Below are positions 50,579-59,237 of a DNA stretch of 64,000 nt, in pieces. The DNA is from CBDBCU01 sp965243185 (lineage in GTDB: Bacteria; Chloroflexota; Dehalococcoidia; Lucifugimonadales; UBA3495). The notes below the pieces were generated by a model. The model was not told the origin of the DNA. It saw only the letters and a list, made by a program, of their open reading frames with translations, and searched no databases. The translations under genes were made by a program, and so were the position numbers. The number at the start of each line of letters is the position of its first letter. Within the stretch, counting starts at the first letter, position 1. The stretch spans positions 1,736,001 through 1,800,000 of the forward strand of contig OZ251531.1 in the NCBI GenBank assembly GCA_965243185.1. Direction: 5' to 3'.

Positions 50579-51044
50579 TGCGAGGTCAGACCTAGCCCCG
50601 GGACGCCGGGTCTCAAAACGATACGCTAGCTTACCGTGAAATATAGCTCACAGCGCGCTGTGGACGCCCTCGGCCACCGGCCGTCAAGCGTCCCGCTCCT
50701 AACTTCCGGGGACAGGGCCAAGGAACCCTAAATCCCCCACCGGAGCAGCGGAAAACGGCAAATCCCAATCGCCGCCAAACCGCTACCCCATCCCTACAGG
50801 AGCTGGAGTTAATTAGGTTGACTGGAGGTGCGGTCAACCCCGGTAGCTGGACTGGGCCAAAACGCCGGTAGTGGCAACCATACCCAGCGGCGTTAGTAGC
50901 CAACTCAAGGTCCATTTGCCGGACGGCAATCGGGTCGGGAAACGTCGTGCTGGATGTACGCCGATGTTCCCCCTGACGCAGGCAACCCAATGGCCCCTTT
51001 GCCAACCCCCTCCCGCAAGGGCGGAACCCATGGCCATGGGTTCC
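50579..51044 (+). ncRNA. Candidate structured ncRNA, copy B
   Basis: This is homologous to the minus strand of 27350-27832 from promoter to terminal palindrome. Shared elements in order: the CCCCGGGACGCCGGGT hairpin (near 50595), GCTTACCGT, CACAGCGCGCTGTG (near 50650), CCGGAGCAGCGG with AACGGCAAATCCCA, CTACAGGAG, the GGTTGAC/GTCAACC stem-loop (near 50820), TGGCAACCATACC, TTAGTAGCCA, GGCAACCCA, and a perfect 22-bp palindrome at 51023-51044. Its arms differ from copy A at three pairs, each compensated. There is no long credible ORF in either copy. Function and family unknown. Confidence 0.65.
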
Positions 51045-51132
51045 ACCCCGGTGCCCCTACCCCAACGCTGATAAATACTAAACTCAACCCGCCGGGGCAG
51101 CCAGGAGTTCCTGCCCCGGCCCTTTCCCGTAC

Positions 51133-51882
51133 TTGAACTTACCCCACCATACTCCACCCCAATATGCTACAATCCAACCGCATCCCACCCCATACCCCAC
51201 CGCCCCGGCCCCGCCGGCGGCCCCCGGAGGCCCCATTACGCAGCCGCAAATCCCCTTTCCCCCCGAATACTTCGGCCGGGAGGACGAACAGGACGACACC
51301 CTCTTTTACGCCCAACCCCGCCTCGTCGTCCATATCGACGATGGCGCCATCGCCGCCGTTGCCGCCGCCTTCCGCCGTCTCATTCCGCCCCACGCGGCCA
51401 TCCTCGACTTGATGAGCAGTTGGCGCTCCCACTGGCCGGCCGACCATCCTAAAACCCGCCTGGCCGGCTTGGGCTTGAACGCCGTCGAAATGGCCGAAAA
51501 CCCCGACCTCGACGACTACCTGATCCACGACATCAACCGCCATCCGGAACTGCCCTTTGCCAACGCTGAGTTTGACGCCGTAGTCATCACCGTATCCGTC
51601 CAGTACCTCACCCATCCCATCGCCGTCTTTCAGGAAGTCCACCGCATCCTAAAGCCCGGCGGCGTCTTTATCGTAACCTTCTCCAACCGAATGTTTCCCA
51701 CCAAAGCCGTCCGCATCTGGCGCGCCACCACCGACCGCAGCCGCCTCGACTTAGTCGCCGCCTATCTGGACGCCGCCGATTTTGCTGACATTCAAGGCGG
51801 CTTGACCAATCCCGAAACCAGCCCTCCGGATGACCCGCTCTTTCTCGTAACCGCTACCAAGCCGGCCGCCGCTCCCCAATAA
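51133..51882 (+). CDS. SAM-dependent methyltransferase domain protein
   Basis: This protein of up to 249 residues has a class I methyltransferase core, seen as AILDLMSSWRSHWP and the later YLTHPIAVFQEVHRILKPGG with FIVTFSNRMFPTKAVRIW. The glycine-rich SAM motif is replaced by a DLMSSW form known in some family members. The start is unsure: the ATG at 51133 gives a Pro-rich N-terminus and overlaps a TACAAT -10-like box at 51169. A GGAGG lies just before an ATT at 51235, which would give a 215-residue protein. It is convergent with the MFS gene, stop to stop. Confidence 0.78.
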   Translation: MNLPHHTPPQYATIQPHPTPYPTAPAPPAAPGGPITQPQIPFPPEYFGREDEQDDTLFYAQPRLVVHIDDGAIAAVAAAFRRLIPPHAAILDLMSSWRSHWPADHPKTRLAGLGLNAVEMAENPDLDDYLIHDINRHPELPFANAEFDAVVITVSVQYLTHPIAVFQEVHRILKPGGVFIVTFSNRMFPTKAVRIWRATTDRSRLDLVAAYLDAADFADIQGGLTNPETSPPDDPLFLVTATKPAAAPQ

Positions 51883-53205
51883 TCACCCCCTACGCGGCGG
51901 CGCCGCCGTCAAAACCAGCACCCCAGCCAGCGTCACCGCCAAGGCAAAAATCCGAAACGGCAGTTGATAGCTCCCGAAAGCGTCATACATAAACCCGGCC
52001 AATACCGGCCCCAACGCCTGCCCGCCCACCTGCACCGGCAGCGTCAACCCGGTAATGCTGCCCAAATGCCGCCGCCCGTAGTATTCGGCCCAAGCCAGCC
52101 GCAGCAGCAGATGCAGCCCGCCCACGCCGACGCCCAATATCGCCGCCGCCGGCAAGCCTCCGGTCAAGGATGAACTGGCTTCAATCCCGAAAGCCCCCAC
52201 CGCCAGACAGCCCGCCGATGCCCCCAACAGAAAGCGTATCGGAATCCGCGCCGTCAGTCCCGACCACGCCAACCCGCCCAAAACCTGGCAAAAGGCGAAC
52301 ACTCCCGCCGACAACGCCGCCGCGCCGCCCTCCAATCCCTTGTCGGTAAAGTGCGAAACCTGATGCAAACTGACCCCGGCTTGCACCATAAACCCGGCCC
52401 CGGAAAAGACCGCCAACGCCCAGAAGGCCCAAGTCCGCATCGCCGCCGCTACGGTAAAATTCACTTCCCCAACCGGCCGTCCTGGCCCCGCCGCCGGCTC
52501 CGCCCCCGTTGCCGCCGTATCTTTAGGTTCCATCGCCGGCGGTTGCGGCCCGGCCCGCCACGATTCCCCCCGTCCCGGGTCCGCCGCCAAGCCCATATCC
52601 TCCGGCCGCCGCGCCACCAATAGCAACGCCGGCAGCACCCCCACCGCCAGCGTATAAATCCCCAAGGACAGCCACGCCGTCCGCCAATTCCAACCGCTGA
52701 TGATGAACTGCGCCGCCAGCGGCATCATCGCCAGCCCCGTCCCCTGCGTCACCGTCAGCAATGCCAACGCCAGGGAACGCCGCCGGATGAACCAGTTATT
52801 TACCGCCGTCGTCGTCCCCAACTCCAACGGACTGGCAAAAGCGGTCCGCCCCGGCACATAGAGACCATAAAACTGCCACGCTTGCCCAATCAGCGACAGC
52901 CCCATGGCGCAACAGCCCACCGCAAAGGAAGTGAAAGCCAGAATTACCCCGGAGCCGTAGCGGTCAATCAGCCGCCCCACGAAGGGCGAAACAAACACGG
53001 CGCACAGCCCGCCCAAACTCACCGCTACCGAAAACGGCCCCCGATCCCAGCCGAATTCCCCGGTCATCGGCTTTAGAAACACCGACAGGGTAGCCACCGC
53101 CATCAGCGGCCGGGAGGAGTAACTGGCTACGGCGGCAATGCCAAAAATGACCCATCCGTAGTAAAAAGGCAGCGAATGGGCCAGCCGATAGCGCAAAAAT
53201 CCCAT
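51883..53205 (-). CDS. MFS transporter (OxlT/monocarboxylate-type)
   Basis: This protein of 440 residues starts at MGFLRYRLAHSLPFYYGW (53205); a start at 53232 is possible. It has twelve predicted helices. The YYGWVIFGIAA start, the GRLIDRYGSG loop after helix 2 and the repeated LGVGVGGLHLLLRL in the second half fit the OxlT-like MFS subfamily for organic acids. The central loop (about 195-225) is Pro/Glu-rich. Its substrate is not predictable. A related gene is at 62623. Confidence 0.9.
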   Translation of the reverse strand: MGFLRYRLAHSLPFYYGWVIFGIAAVASYSSRPLMAVATLSVFLKPMTGEFGWDRGPFSVAVSLGGLCAVFVSPFVGRLIDRYGSGVILAFTSFAVGCCAMGLSLIGQAWQFYGLYVPGRTAFASPLELGTTTAVNNWFIRRRSLALALLTVTQGTGLAMMPLAAQFIISGWNWRTAWLSLGIYTLAVGVLPALLLVARRPEDMGLAADPGRGESWRAGPQPPAMEPKDTAATGAEPAAGPGRPVGEVNFTVAAAMRTWAFWALAVFSGAGFMVQAGVSLHQVSHFTDKGLEGGAAALSAGVFAFCQVLGGLAWSGLTARIPIRFLLGASAGCLAVGAFGIEASSSLTGGLPAAAILGVGVGGLHLLLRLAWAEYYGRRHLGSITGLTLPVQVGGQALGPVLAGFMYDAFGSYQLPFRIFALAVTLAGVLVLTAAPPRRG

Positions 53206-53293
53206 AGACCGTAAAATGTCAACTCCGGGCAAAACCGGTTAAAGCCGCGCCGCCATGGGCAGTTAGCATATTAGGGGAATTCACGCTAACCCG

Positions 53294-53309
53294 GCCCGGC
53301 GCGCCGGGC
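53294..53309. repeat. 16-bp perfect palindrome
   Basis: GCCCGGCGCGCCGGGC lies between the MFS gene (-) and the binding-protein gene (+). The rest of 53206-53460 holds no gene. Confidence 0.5.
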
Positions 53310-53460
53310 GGCTTGGGGCGGGTTGCCGGCAATTAAGTCGGCAGCTCTGGGGGGGACAGTAACAGTTGGCGGCAAGGGCAGTTCCGGCGGGATTATACCA
53401 TAGCGGCGACCGGGCAAGCGGGTCCGGAAAAGGGATTGCTATGGAATTGCGCGCAACCGG

Positions 53461-53498
53461 TTGACAAAGGATGATAAGTATTATATAACTGCTATAAT
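53461..53498 (+). promoter_or_regulatory. Overlapping promoters of the peptide-binding lipoprotein
   Basis: TTGACA (53461-53466), 17 bp, TATAAC (53484-53489). A second, extended -10 TGCTATAAT overlaps at 53490-53498. The region is A/T-rich compared with its surroundings. Confidence 0.65.
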
Positions 53499-53609
53499 TT
53501 ACCGATTACATTCAAGGAAAGGAGGTGTTTGGGCTCAGACTGTCGGGTTCTCAACCTCTGGTTAAGGAATTCGTATCCATCAGATTTCCTGTCCATTAGG
53601 AGGTGCATT

Positions 53610-55502
53610 ATGGCAAACCCGAGAGAGTTCAGGAAACCGGGCATCGGGAAATCCGGGCTGCGCCGGGGGCTTTTGCTGGCGCTGGGCTTGCTGGCCTTGG
53701 CGGCGGTGGCGTGCGGGGCGTCGGAACCGGCGGCCCCGGCGGCGCAGCAAGAAGCGGCGGCGCCGGCGGCGCCCACTGCGGCGCCGGCGGTAGCCCAGCC
53801 GGAGGCTCTGGCCATCCCGGCTACCCCGGCCCCGGCCGCCGCCGCGCCGGACGCTACGGCGGCCCCGGCGGCGCCAGTGTCAGCCGCGCCTACCGCCGCC
53901 CCCGCGCCTACGGCGACCCCGGCGCCGCCGGCGGTCAGCGCGCGGGATCTGCTGACCTTTATTACCGCCGAGGAACCGACCACCATCGGGGCGGCCAGCG
54001 CCAATTGCGGCGGCAATATCCAGAACACCATCTGCGACGACCTGGCGAGCGACCCGCTGACTTGGATTGACGACCATAACGATTACCGGGTAGTGGGGCT
54101 GACCGGCATTGAGGGTTGGGAACAGATTGGCCCCGACCGCTGGCGATTCCAGCTGCGGGAAGGGGTTACTTTCCATAACGGCGCGCCGTGGAATGCCACC
54201 CAAGCCGCCTTCTGGATTGACTACTTCGGCGATGAGGAAACCAGCGGTAACTACAACTCCAACGATTTCAGCTTTCACGGCGTCATCGGCGGGGAAGTGG
54301 TGGACGACTATACGCTGGATGTAGTTTGCGGCAAAGCCTGTCCCATCCTGCCGCGCACGACCATTTTTACCAAGTTCCAGGATGTGGGCTGGTTCGAGCA
54401 GGCGTCGGAGGATGAAATCGAACGGTTCACCGTGGGCTTGGGGCCGTACCGGATTGTGGAATGGCGTTCCGGGCAGTATGTGGAGTTGGAAGCCTATGAG
54501 GGCTATAACCCCAACCCGGCTACCAACTACTCCCGCGCGCCAACCATTAACACCCTGCGGCAGGTGTGGCGCAACGAGCCGCAAGTACGGGGGTCGATGC
54601 TGGCGGCCGAGGAAGCCGATTGGGCGGAAATATCCTTTGAGGATCGGGATCGGGTGCCCAAGTGGAAGTCGGCGACCAACAACGAGGCGTATGTGTACGC
54701 CATCGACACGGTGCATCACCCGGAACTGCGTAAGAAGGAAATCCGGGAGGCGTTGAACCTGGCTTTTGACTGCGAGACCATTGCGGCGGAGCTGTTCGAG
54801 GGGGTGTTGCAGTGCTACGGCAACATCGCGCAGACCGGCACCGTGGGGATTACTCCGGAAAACTCCGCGCCCTATCCCTATGACCCGGAACGGGCGCAGC
54901 AGTTGATGGCGGCGGCGAACTATGACCCGGCGAACCAGATTACCCTGTATCTGCGCTCCCAACGGGTGCCTAAGGATGTGGAGTACGCCGAAGCGGTGGT
55001 GACTTACTGGCGGGAAGTCGGGTTTAATGTGGATATGCAGGTGGTCGAGTCATCGGTTCACGCCGGGCGCGGCCGTTCCAACTGCGGTCACGGGCGCACC
55101 CGGGAGGACTTTGCCAACGCCGCCGGGGCCGACCTGCATGAGAAGTGCCGCAACTTGGGGCCGGGGATGCCGGACTTCGTGTCTATGAACATCACCGCGC
55201 CGGCTACTTCCACCGAGTCGTTGGACTTCTCCCGGCAGGCGGTGCTGCGGAACAGCTGTTTCAGCCGCTCCAGCGGCATCTGCCGGCAGGATTTTGAGGA
55301 TTTGATGGAAGTTGCCATCGCCACGCCCACCGGGGATTTGCGGCGGCAGCGGATGGAGGAGTTGGCGGACATCGTGCATAACGATTTCCACTTCGTGCCG
55401 AACTTCCTGGTGGTGCAAATCTACGGGCTGTCGGCGGATTTGGAGTGGGAGCCGCACTACGCCCCGCGCATCCGGGCCAACATTATGAGTTTCAGCCAGT
55501 AG
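53610..55502 (+). CDS. Peptide-type ABC transporter substrate-binding lipoprotein (SBP family 5), stand-alone
   Basis: This 630-residue protein starts at ATG 53610 behind TTAGGAGG. The signal peptide ends in a lipobox AAVAC, then about 80 residues of Ala/Pro-rich linker. The binding fold has WRFQLREGVTFHNGAPWN, YTLDVVCGKAC and YPYDPERAQQLM. No permease genes adjoin it. It resembles the protein at 30873-32777 in layout, so it may share that transporter. A terminator-like hairpin follows. Confidence 0.92.
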   Translation: MANPREFRKPGIGKSGLRRGLLLALGLLALAAVACGASEPAAPAAQQEAAAPAAPTAAPAVAQPEALAIPATPAPAAAAPDATAAPAAPVSAAPTAAPAPTATPAPPAVSARDLLTFITAEEPTTIGAASANCGGNIQNTICDDLASDPLTWIDDHNDYRVVGLTGIEGWEQIGPDRWRFQLREGVTFHNGAPWNATQAAFWIDYFGDEETSGNYNSNDFSFHGVIGGEVVDDYTLDVVCGKACPILPRTTIFTKFQDVGWFEQASEDEIERFTVGLGPYRIVEWRSGQYVELEAYEGYNPNPATNYSRAPTINTLRQVWRNEPQVRGSMLAAEEADWAEISFEDRDRVPKWKSATNNEAYVYAIDTVHHPELRKKEIREALNLAFDCETIAAELFEGVLQCYGNIAQTGTVGITPENSAPYPYDPERAQQLMAAANYDPANQITLYLRSQRVPKDVEYAEAVVTYWREVGFNVDMQVVESSVHAGRGRSNCGHGRTREDFANAAGADLHEKCRNLGPGMPDFVSMNITAPATSTESLDFSRQAVLRNSCFSRSSGICRQDFEDLMEVAIATPTGDLRRQRMEELADIVHNDFHFVPNFLVVQIYGLSADLEWEPHYAPRIRANIMSFSQ

Positions 55503-55549
55503 GGTAAAAGGGGCGGGGTAGCCGGTGGACGCCGGTGAACCGCGCAAAG

Positions 55550-55590
55550 GCCGGCGTTCCGGGTTGACGCCCGGGGCGCCGGCTTTCTTT
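55550..55590 (+). terminator. Terminator of the stand-alone binding-protein gene
   Basis: GCCGGCG (55550-55556) pairs with CGCCGGC (55577-55583), with TTTCTTT after it. An outer CGCAAAG/CTTTGCG pair extends the stem. Confidence 0.7.
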
Positions 55591-55638
55591 GCGGGCAACT
55601 TGCCGGGCATAACGGCGGTAGCGGCGGCGGGTTTGCTT

Positions 55639-56232
55639 TCAGGAAAAGCGGGGTAGCAGCAGGACGGCTAACACTACCAGCAGGGCAATCAGCCAGAACA
55701 GGCAGCCGCCGCGCCGCAACAGCCGCCGCCGCCGGCGCGCCCGACCCGGCGCCGCTTGCCCTAACCGCCGCAGACGCCGGTAATCCCAAGGGGCCAAGTG
55801 GTCGCCGGCTTCCTGCCAGATGCCACGCTTGCGGGCGGCCGCCCGGTTTTCGGCTTGCGCCAAGCCCAACTGCTGCCCGCCGTAGCCGCCGCGGTCATAC
55901 TGGGGGGCGTACCGGGCCCAGCCATCGCGCACCATTGCCAGGTTCAGGGAATCTTTGGGGCGGCGGCGGTAGGCTACGGCGACACAGCGGCCGTAGTGGT
56001 CAATGGCGATTACATCGAGATAGAGGCGGCCTTGGGCCAGTTGCGCCAGACGGGAACGGGACTGACTGGAGTAACGCTGCCCCATTTCCGGGGCGTCAAT
56101 GGCATAGAGGCGTATCCGGGTTTCCTGAGCCGCCGGGCGGTTGCGCCGTTCCAAAGCCCGTACGCGCAGGGAGTCGCCGTCGGTTACATAAGTTACCAGT
56201 ACCGGTACTTTGCGGTCGCCGGGGTTGAGCAA
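55639..56232 (-). CDS. Thermonuclease-family (SNase) protein with C-terminal membrane anchor
   Basis: This 197-residue protein has the SNase fold. It has TYVTDGDSLRVRAL near 14-27, IRLYAIDAPEMGQ near 39-51 with the catalytic Asp and Arg, and GRLYLDVIAIDHYGRCVA. The catalytic Glu region YAIDAPEM is complete. It has no signal peptide. The last 22 residues are one hydrophobic segment after an Arg-rich stretch, so the nuclease domain would be held on the cytoplasmic face. This tail-anchored layout is unusual for SNases, which are normally secreted. Confidence 0.8.
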   Translation of the reverse strand: MLNPGDRKVPVLVTYVTDGDSLRVRALERRNRPAAQETRIRLYAIDAPEMGQRYSSQSRSRLAQLAQGRLYLDVIAIDHYGRCVAVAYRRRPKDSLNLAMVRDGWARYAPQYDRGGYGGQQLGLAQAENRAAARKRGIWQEAGDHLAPWDYRRLRRLGQAAPGRARRRRRLLRRGGCLFWLIALLVVLAVLLLPRFS

Positions 56233-56271
56233 AGTTCTGCCCCCTTTTGGCGAGTGGATGAGTTGTGGGAA

Positions 56272-57522
56272 TCAAGAAGGAAGCAGATGGGACCATTCCC
56301 GTTGGAGCATTAGGGATTGGCTACGGGTATCCACCACTTCCTGAAACTTGGCTCGCAACTCGGCGATGCTCGGGGGCTGACCGGGGCAAAGGTCGGCGAT
56401 AGCCTCGGCCAAGTCCCATTTAAATAGGATACCTTGCCGGGACATATACAAGCCGATACTGTCGATGTGATAGCGGTCGGAATAGTCCAGCAAGGTGTAA
56501 CCAAGCAACTGCCAAATATAATCGGCTTTGACCTCCGGCTTCACACTGGTCTTAATGTCGATTAAAGTACCGTCGACAATCAAGTCGGCGTCCGCACCGC
56601 CCACATCGAGAGACCCGTCAAAAATCGGGTTAAGGATATGCGAAAGCTCCAACAGATGGCTAAATCCGTCATAGAAACGCCAAGAGAGTCGCCGCATATC
56701 GTCCAACCAAAGGGGTTCAGCAACGATCAGCAAGGCATTGACGCTCCTGAATTTCCCCGTGGCCAACGGAGAAGTGGGTTTGAGACCGGCTCTGACCACT
56801 TGCTCTAGTAGGGACAAGACGACGCAATACTGGTTAAGGACGTCCTCGTTTTCAGCAGTCAAGCGTCGGGATCGGGGTTCACGATGACTAGTGAACCTAT
56901 CAAGGCTCTTGAAAAAGTTTCGATACACCCGTTTCAAGGGACGAGTAGCCCCCGAACTGGCAACCCCCTCGCTGAGGACTTGGTTAGCAAAAGCAATTAC
57001 TTCGAGAAAAATTCTTGCATAACTTTGGTATTCTTGTTCCGGAACGAGAGGGCCGGCGTGTACGGCGAGGTCATGAGGGCCGACGTCGTAGGCAATAGCG
57101 GCACTACTGGGAAGCAACTCGCCGGCAAGAGCCGCGGCTTTGCTGGGATAATAGGTGTCCAGCAACCTGCCGGTATCTCGGTCAAAGACGATGATGGGTT
57201 CCTCGTCACTACCCGTCCAGTGGAAATCCAGACGCGGGGATTTCCGAAGCGGCTGCTGGTCAGTGATTCGAAGCGCCCCCCTATAGGCAACAAAATGCTC
57301 CACCGGTGTCACGTCGAAGTAATACCGCAGCCGATAGTCCATGGCGGTGCCAATAACGGACCAAGGGAAACCGGTACCCGGCGCCGGCCGGAGGGTGAAC
57401 CCAGCCGCAACTTGCTTGCGGGCGTCAACCAGGAAAGGGGCGGCTTTGGTGTTGGGAAACTGCTCTTGGATGAACTGTTTAACCGGGCTGTTTTTGTCAC
57501 GCAGGTGGCTGGACAGAGACAT
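56272..57522 (-). CDS. RecB-like PD-(D/E)XK nuclease domain protein, possibly transferred
   Basis: This 416-residue protein starts at MSLSSHLRDKN (57522) behind AAGGAG. The C-terminal third has a RecB-type nuclease motif: GGADADLIVDGTLIDIKTS, then DYIWQLLGYTLLDY, with Asp, D-I-K and the Q..Y helix. The first 270 residues are helical with no match I know. Codon use looks less GC-rich than the flanking SNase and radA genes, which suggests transfer. It stands alone, so it may be a defence or repair nuclease. No partner gene is adjacent. Confidence 0.7.
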   Translation of the reverse strand: MSLSSHLRDKNSPVKQFIQEQFPNTKAAPFLVDARKQVAAGFTLRPAPGTGFPWSVIGTAMDYRLRYYFDVTPVEHFVAYRGALRITDQQPLRKSPRLDFHWTGSDEEPIIVFDRDTGRLLDTYYPSKAAALAGELLPSSAAIAYDVGPHDLAVHAGPLVPEQEYQSYARIFLEVIAFANQVLSEGVASSGATRPLKRVYRNFFKSLDRFTSHREPRSRRLTAENEDVLNQYCVVLSLLEQVVRAGLKPTSPLATGKFRSVNALLIVAEPLWLDDMRRLSWRFYDGFSHLLELSHILNPIFDGSLDVGGADADLIVDGTLIDIKTSVKPEVKADYIWQLLGYTLLDYSDRYHIDSIGLYMSRQGILFKWDLAEAIADLCPGQPPSIAELRAKFQEVVDTRSQSLMLQREWSHLLPS

Positions 57523-57652
57523 TTTCCGCTCCTTGGGCTTGGATGTCTTTAAGTATACATTGACGCCACAAGAGGCTGTCAACCACCCAACGGTCACTTT
57601 AAGAACTGATTTTTGACTAATTTTCCAGTCCTGTTTTTAACGACGCCAACGG

Positions 57653-59104
57653 TTACTCCCCGTCCGCAACGTCAGCGGCCGTTGCCCGCGTATCACGGCC
57701 GCTCCCTAACGCCGCCCGCACTGCCTGCCGCAGCGTCCGGGCAAAGACCGGCTCCAGTCCCGCCGGTATCCCGCCTATATCATCCCGGGCCGTTTCCGGC
57801 AGTAGGCACTGGGTTAAACCCAGTCGCGCTGCCTCGGTCAACCGCCGCTCCACCTGCGGCACCGTCCGCAGTTCCCCGCTCAAACCCACTTCGCCCAAAG
57901 CCGCCAACTCCGCCGCCAGCGGCCGGTTATACAGGCTGGAAGCCATGGCCAGCACAATGCCCAAATCCGCCGCCGGTTCGCTGACCCGAAACCCGCCGGC
58001 CACATTGACGATAATATCCTGCCCCGCCAACTCCAGCCCGGAGCGGCGGCTGGCCACAGTCGCTAACATCAGCAGGCGGTTGTAGTCCACGCCGTTGGCC
58101 ACCCGCCGCGGCGCCGGGGCATAAGCCGGGGCCGTCAACGCCTGCACTTCCAACAGCAGCGGGCGGGTGCCTTCGAGGGCGGGAATCAGGGCGGCCCCCA
58201 CCGCGCCGGCATAACGCTGGGACAGCAAGGCCCGGGACGGATCGGGAACTTCGGCCAAACCCTGGCCGGTCATCTCGAATACGCCGACTTCGGTAGTGGA
58301 GCCGAACCGGTTTTTGCCGCTGCGGAGAATGCGGTAAGCGTTCAATTCCTGCCCTTCCAGATACAGCACCACATCCACCATGTGTTCCAGCACCCGCGGC
58401 CCGGCCAGGGAGCCGTCTTTGGTCAAGTGGCCGGCTACGAACACCGGGGCGGCCCAGTGTTTAGCCCAACGCAGCAGTTTCAACCCGCATTCCCGCACTT
58501 GCGCTACGCTGCCCGGCCCGGAGGGCGCGTCCTGAGTGTAGAGGGTCTGAATGGAATCGACGATGACCAAGCCGGGGGAAAATTCGTCCAGTTGGTTCAA
58601 GGCCCGGTCAATGTCGGTTTCGGTAAGGATAAAAATGCTGTCGCCGGGAAAGCCGAGGCGTTCCGAGCGCAGTTTAAGCTGATGCGGCGATTCCTCGCCG
58701 CTGAGGTAGGCGACGGTCCGGCCGGCTTGGGTCAGGAATTTAGCCAGTTGCAGCAGCAGGGTGGATTTGCCAATGCCCGGTTCGCCAGCCAGCATCACCA
58801 CGGAGCCGGCAACGATGCCGCCGCCGAGAACCCGGTTCAATTCAGCGGCGGGCAGCTGCATCCGTCGCTGGTCGTCCGGGTCGAGACGGGAAAGTTCTTG
58901 CAGCGGTTCGGCGGCCGGTTGCAGCCAAGCGGCGGGCCGGCTGCTGCTACTGCCGGCGGCCGGGGCGGCCGGCATTTTGACTTCCTGCAAGGGGCGGGCG
59001 GAGCCGCAAGCCGGGGCGGGACAAAAGCCCAGCCAACGGGGACTTTCATAGCCGCAGTCGGGGCAGATAAACCGGGTTTCCGGTTGGGCGCGGGAACGGG
59101 GCAT
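57653..59104 (-). CDS. radA: DNA repair protein RadA
   Basis: This 483-residue protein starts MPRSRAQPETRFICPDCGYE. The zinc finger is CPDC (14-17) with a later C-x4-C (CPAPAC) instead of C-x2-C. Walker A GEPGIGKST lies near 108-116, then YLSGEESPHQLKLRSERLG and the RadA-specific GKNRFGSTTEVGVFEM. The C-terminal domain is the Lon-protease-like module. RadA is a branch-migration motor in recombination. The neighbouring clpC lies upstream on the same strand after a terminator, the usual bacterial pairing. Confidence 0.95.
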   Translation of the reverse strand: MPRSRAQPETRFICPDCGYESPRWLGFCPAPACGSARPLQEVKMPAAPAAGSSSSRPAAWLQPAAEPLQELSRLDPDDQRRMQLPAAELNRVLGGGIVAGSVVMLAGEPGIGKSTLLLQLAKFLTQAGRTVAYLSGEESPHQLKLRSERLGFPGDSIFILTETDIDRALNQLDEFSPGLVIVDSIQTLYTQDAPSGPGSVAQVRECGLKLLRWAKHWAAPVFVAGHLTKDGSLAGPRVLEHMVDVVLYLEGQELNAYRILRSGKNRFGSTTEVGVFEMTGQGLAEVPDPSRALLSQRYAGAVGAALIPALEGTRPLLLEVQALTAPAYAPAPRRVANGVDYNRLLMLATVASRRSGLELAGQDIIVNVAGGFRVSEPAADLGIVLAMASSLYNRPLAAELAALGEVGLSGELRTVPQVERRLTEAARLGLTQCLLPETARDDIGGIPAGLEPVFARTLRQAVRAALGSGRDTRATAADVADGE

Positions 59105-59171
59105 TGACGACTCCCTGCTACCGATTGGGTCGTATGGATTAGGGTGATGGCTGACGCCGCGCTACCATTAC

Positions 59172-59206
59172 AACAAAAGGCAGGCCCCTAAAGCAAGGGG
59201 CCCGCC
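59172..59206 (-). terminator. Rho-independent terminator of clpC
   Basis: On the minus strand GGCGGGCCCCT pairs with AGGGGCCTGCC around a 6-nt loop, with one G-T pair, and TTTTGTTG follows. Confidence 0.9.
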
Positions 59207-59237
59207 GTCAGTAAAGGCCGTTGGGTTTTGCCGGGGT

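Noticed and set aside
50631..51157. Minus-strand open frames (107 and 124 codons) across ncRNA copy B, with a partial protein-level match to a frame opposite copy A
   Set aside because: A 1-nt indel in a hairpin loop puts the two copies out of frame upstream, the frames end at different places, and the promoters face the other strand. Some doubt remains; a Ka/Ks test on more copies would decide.
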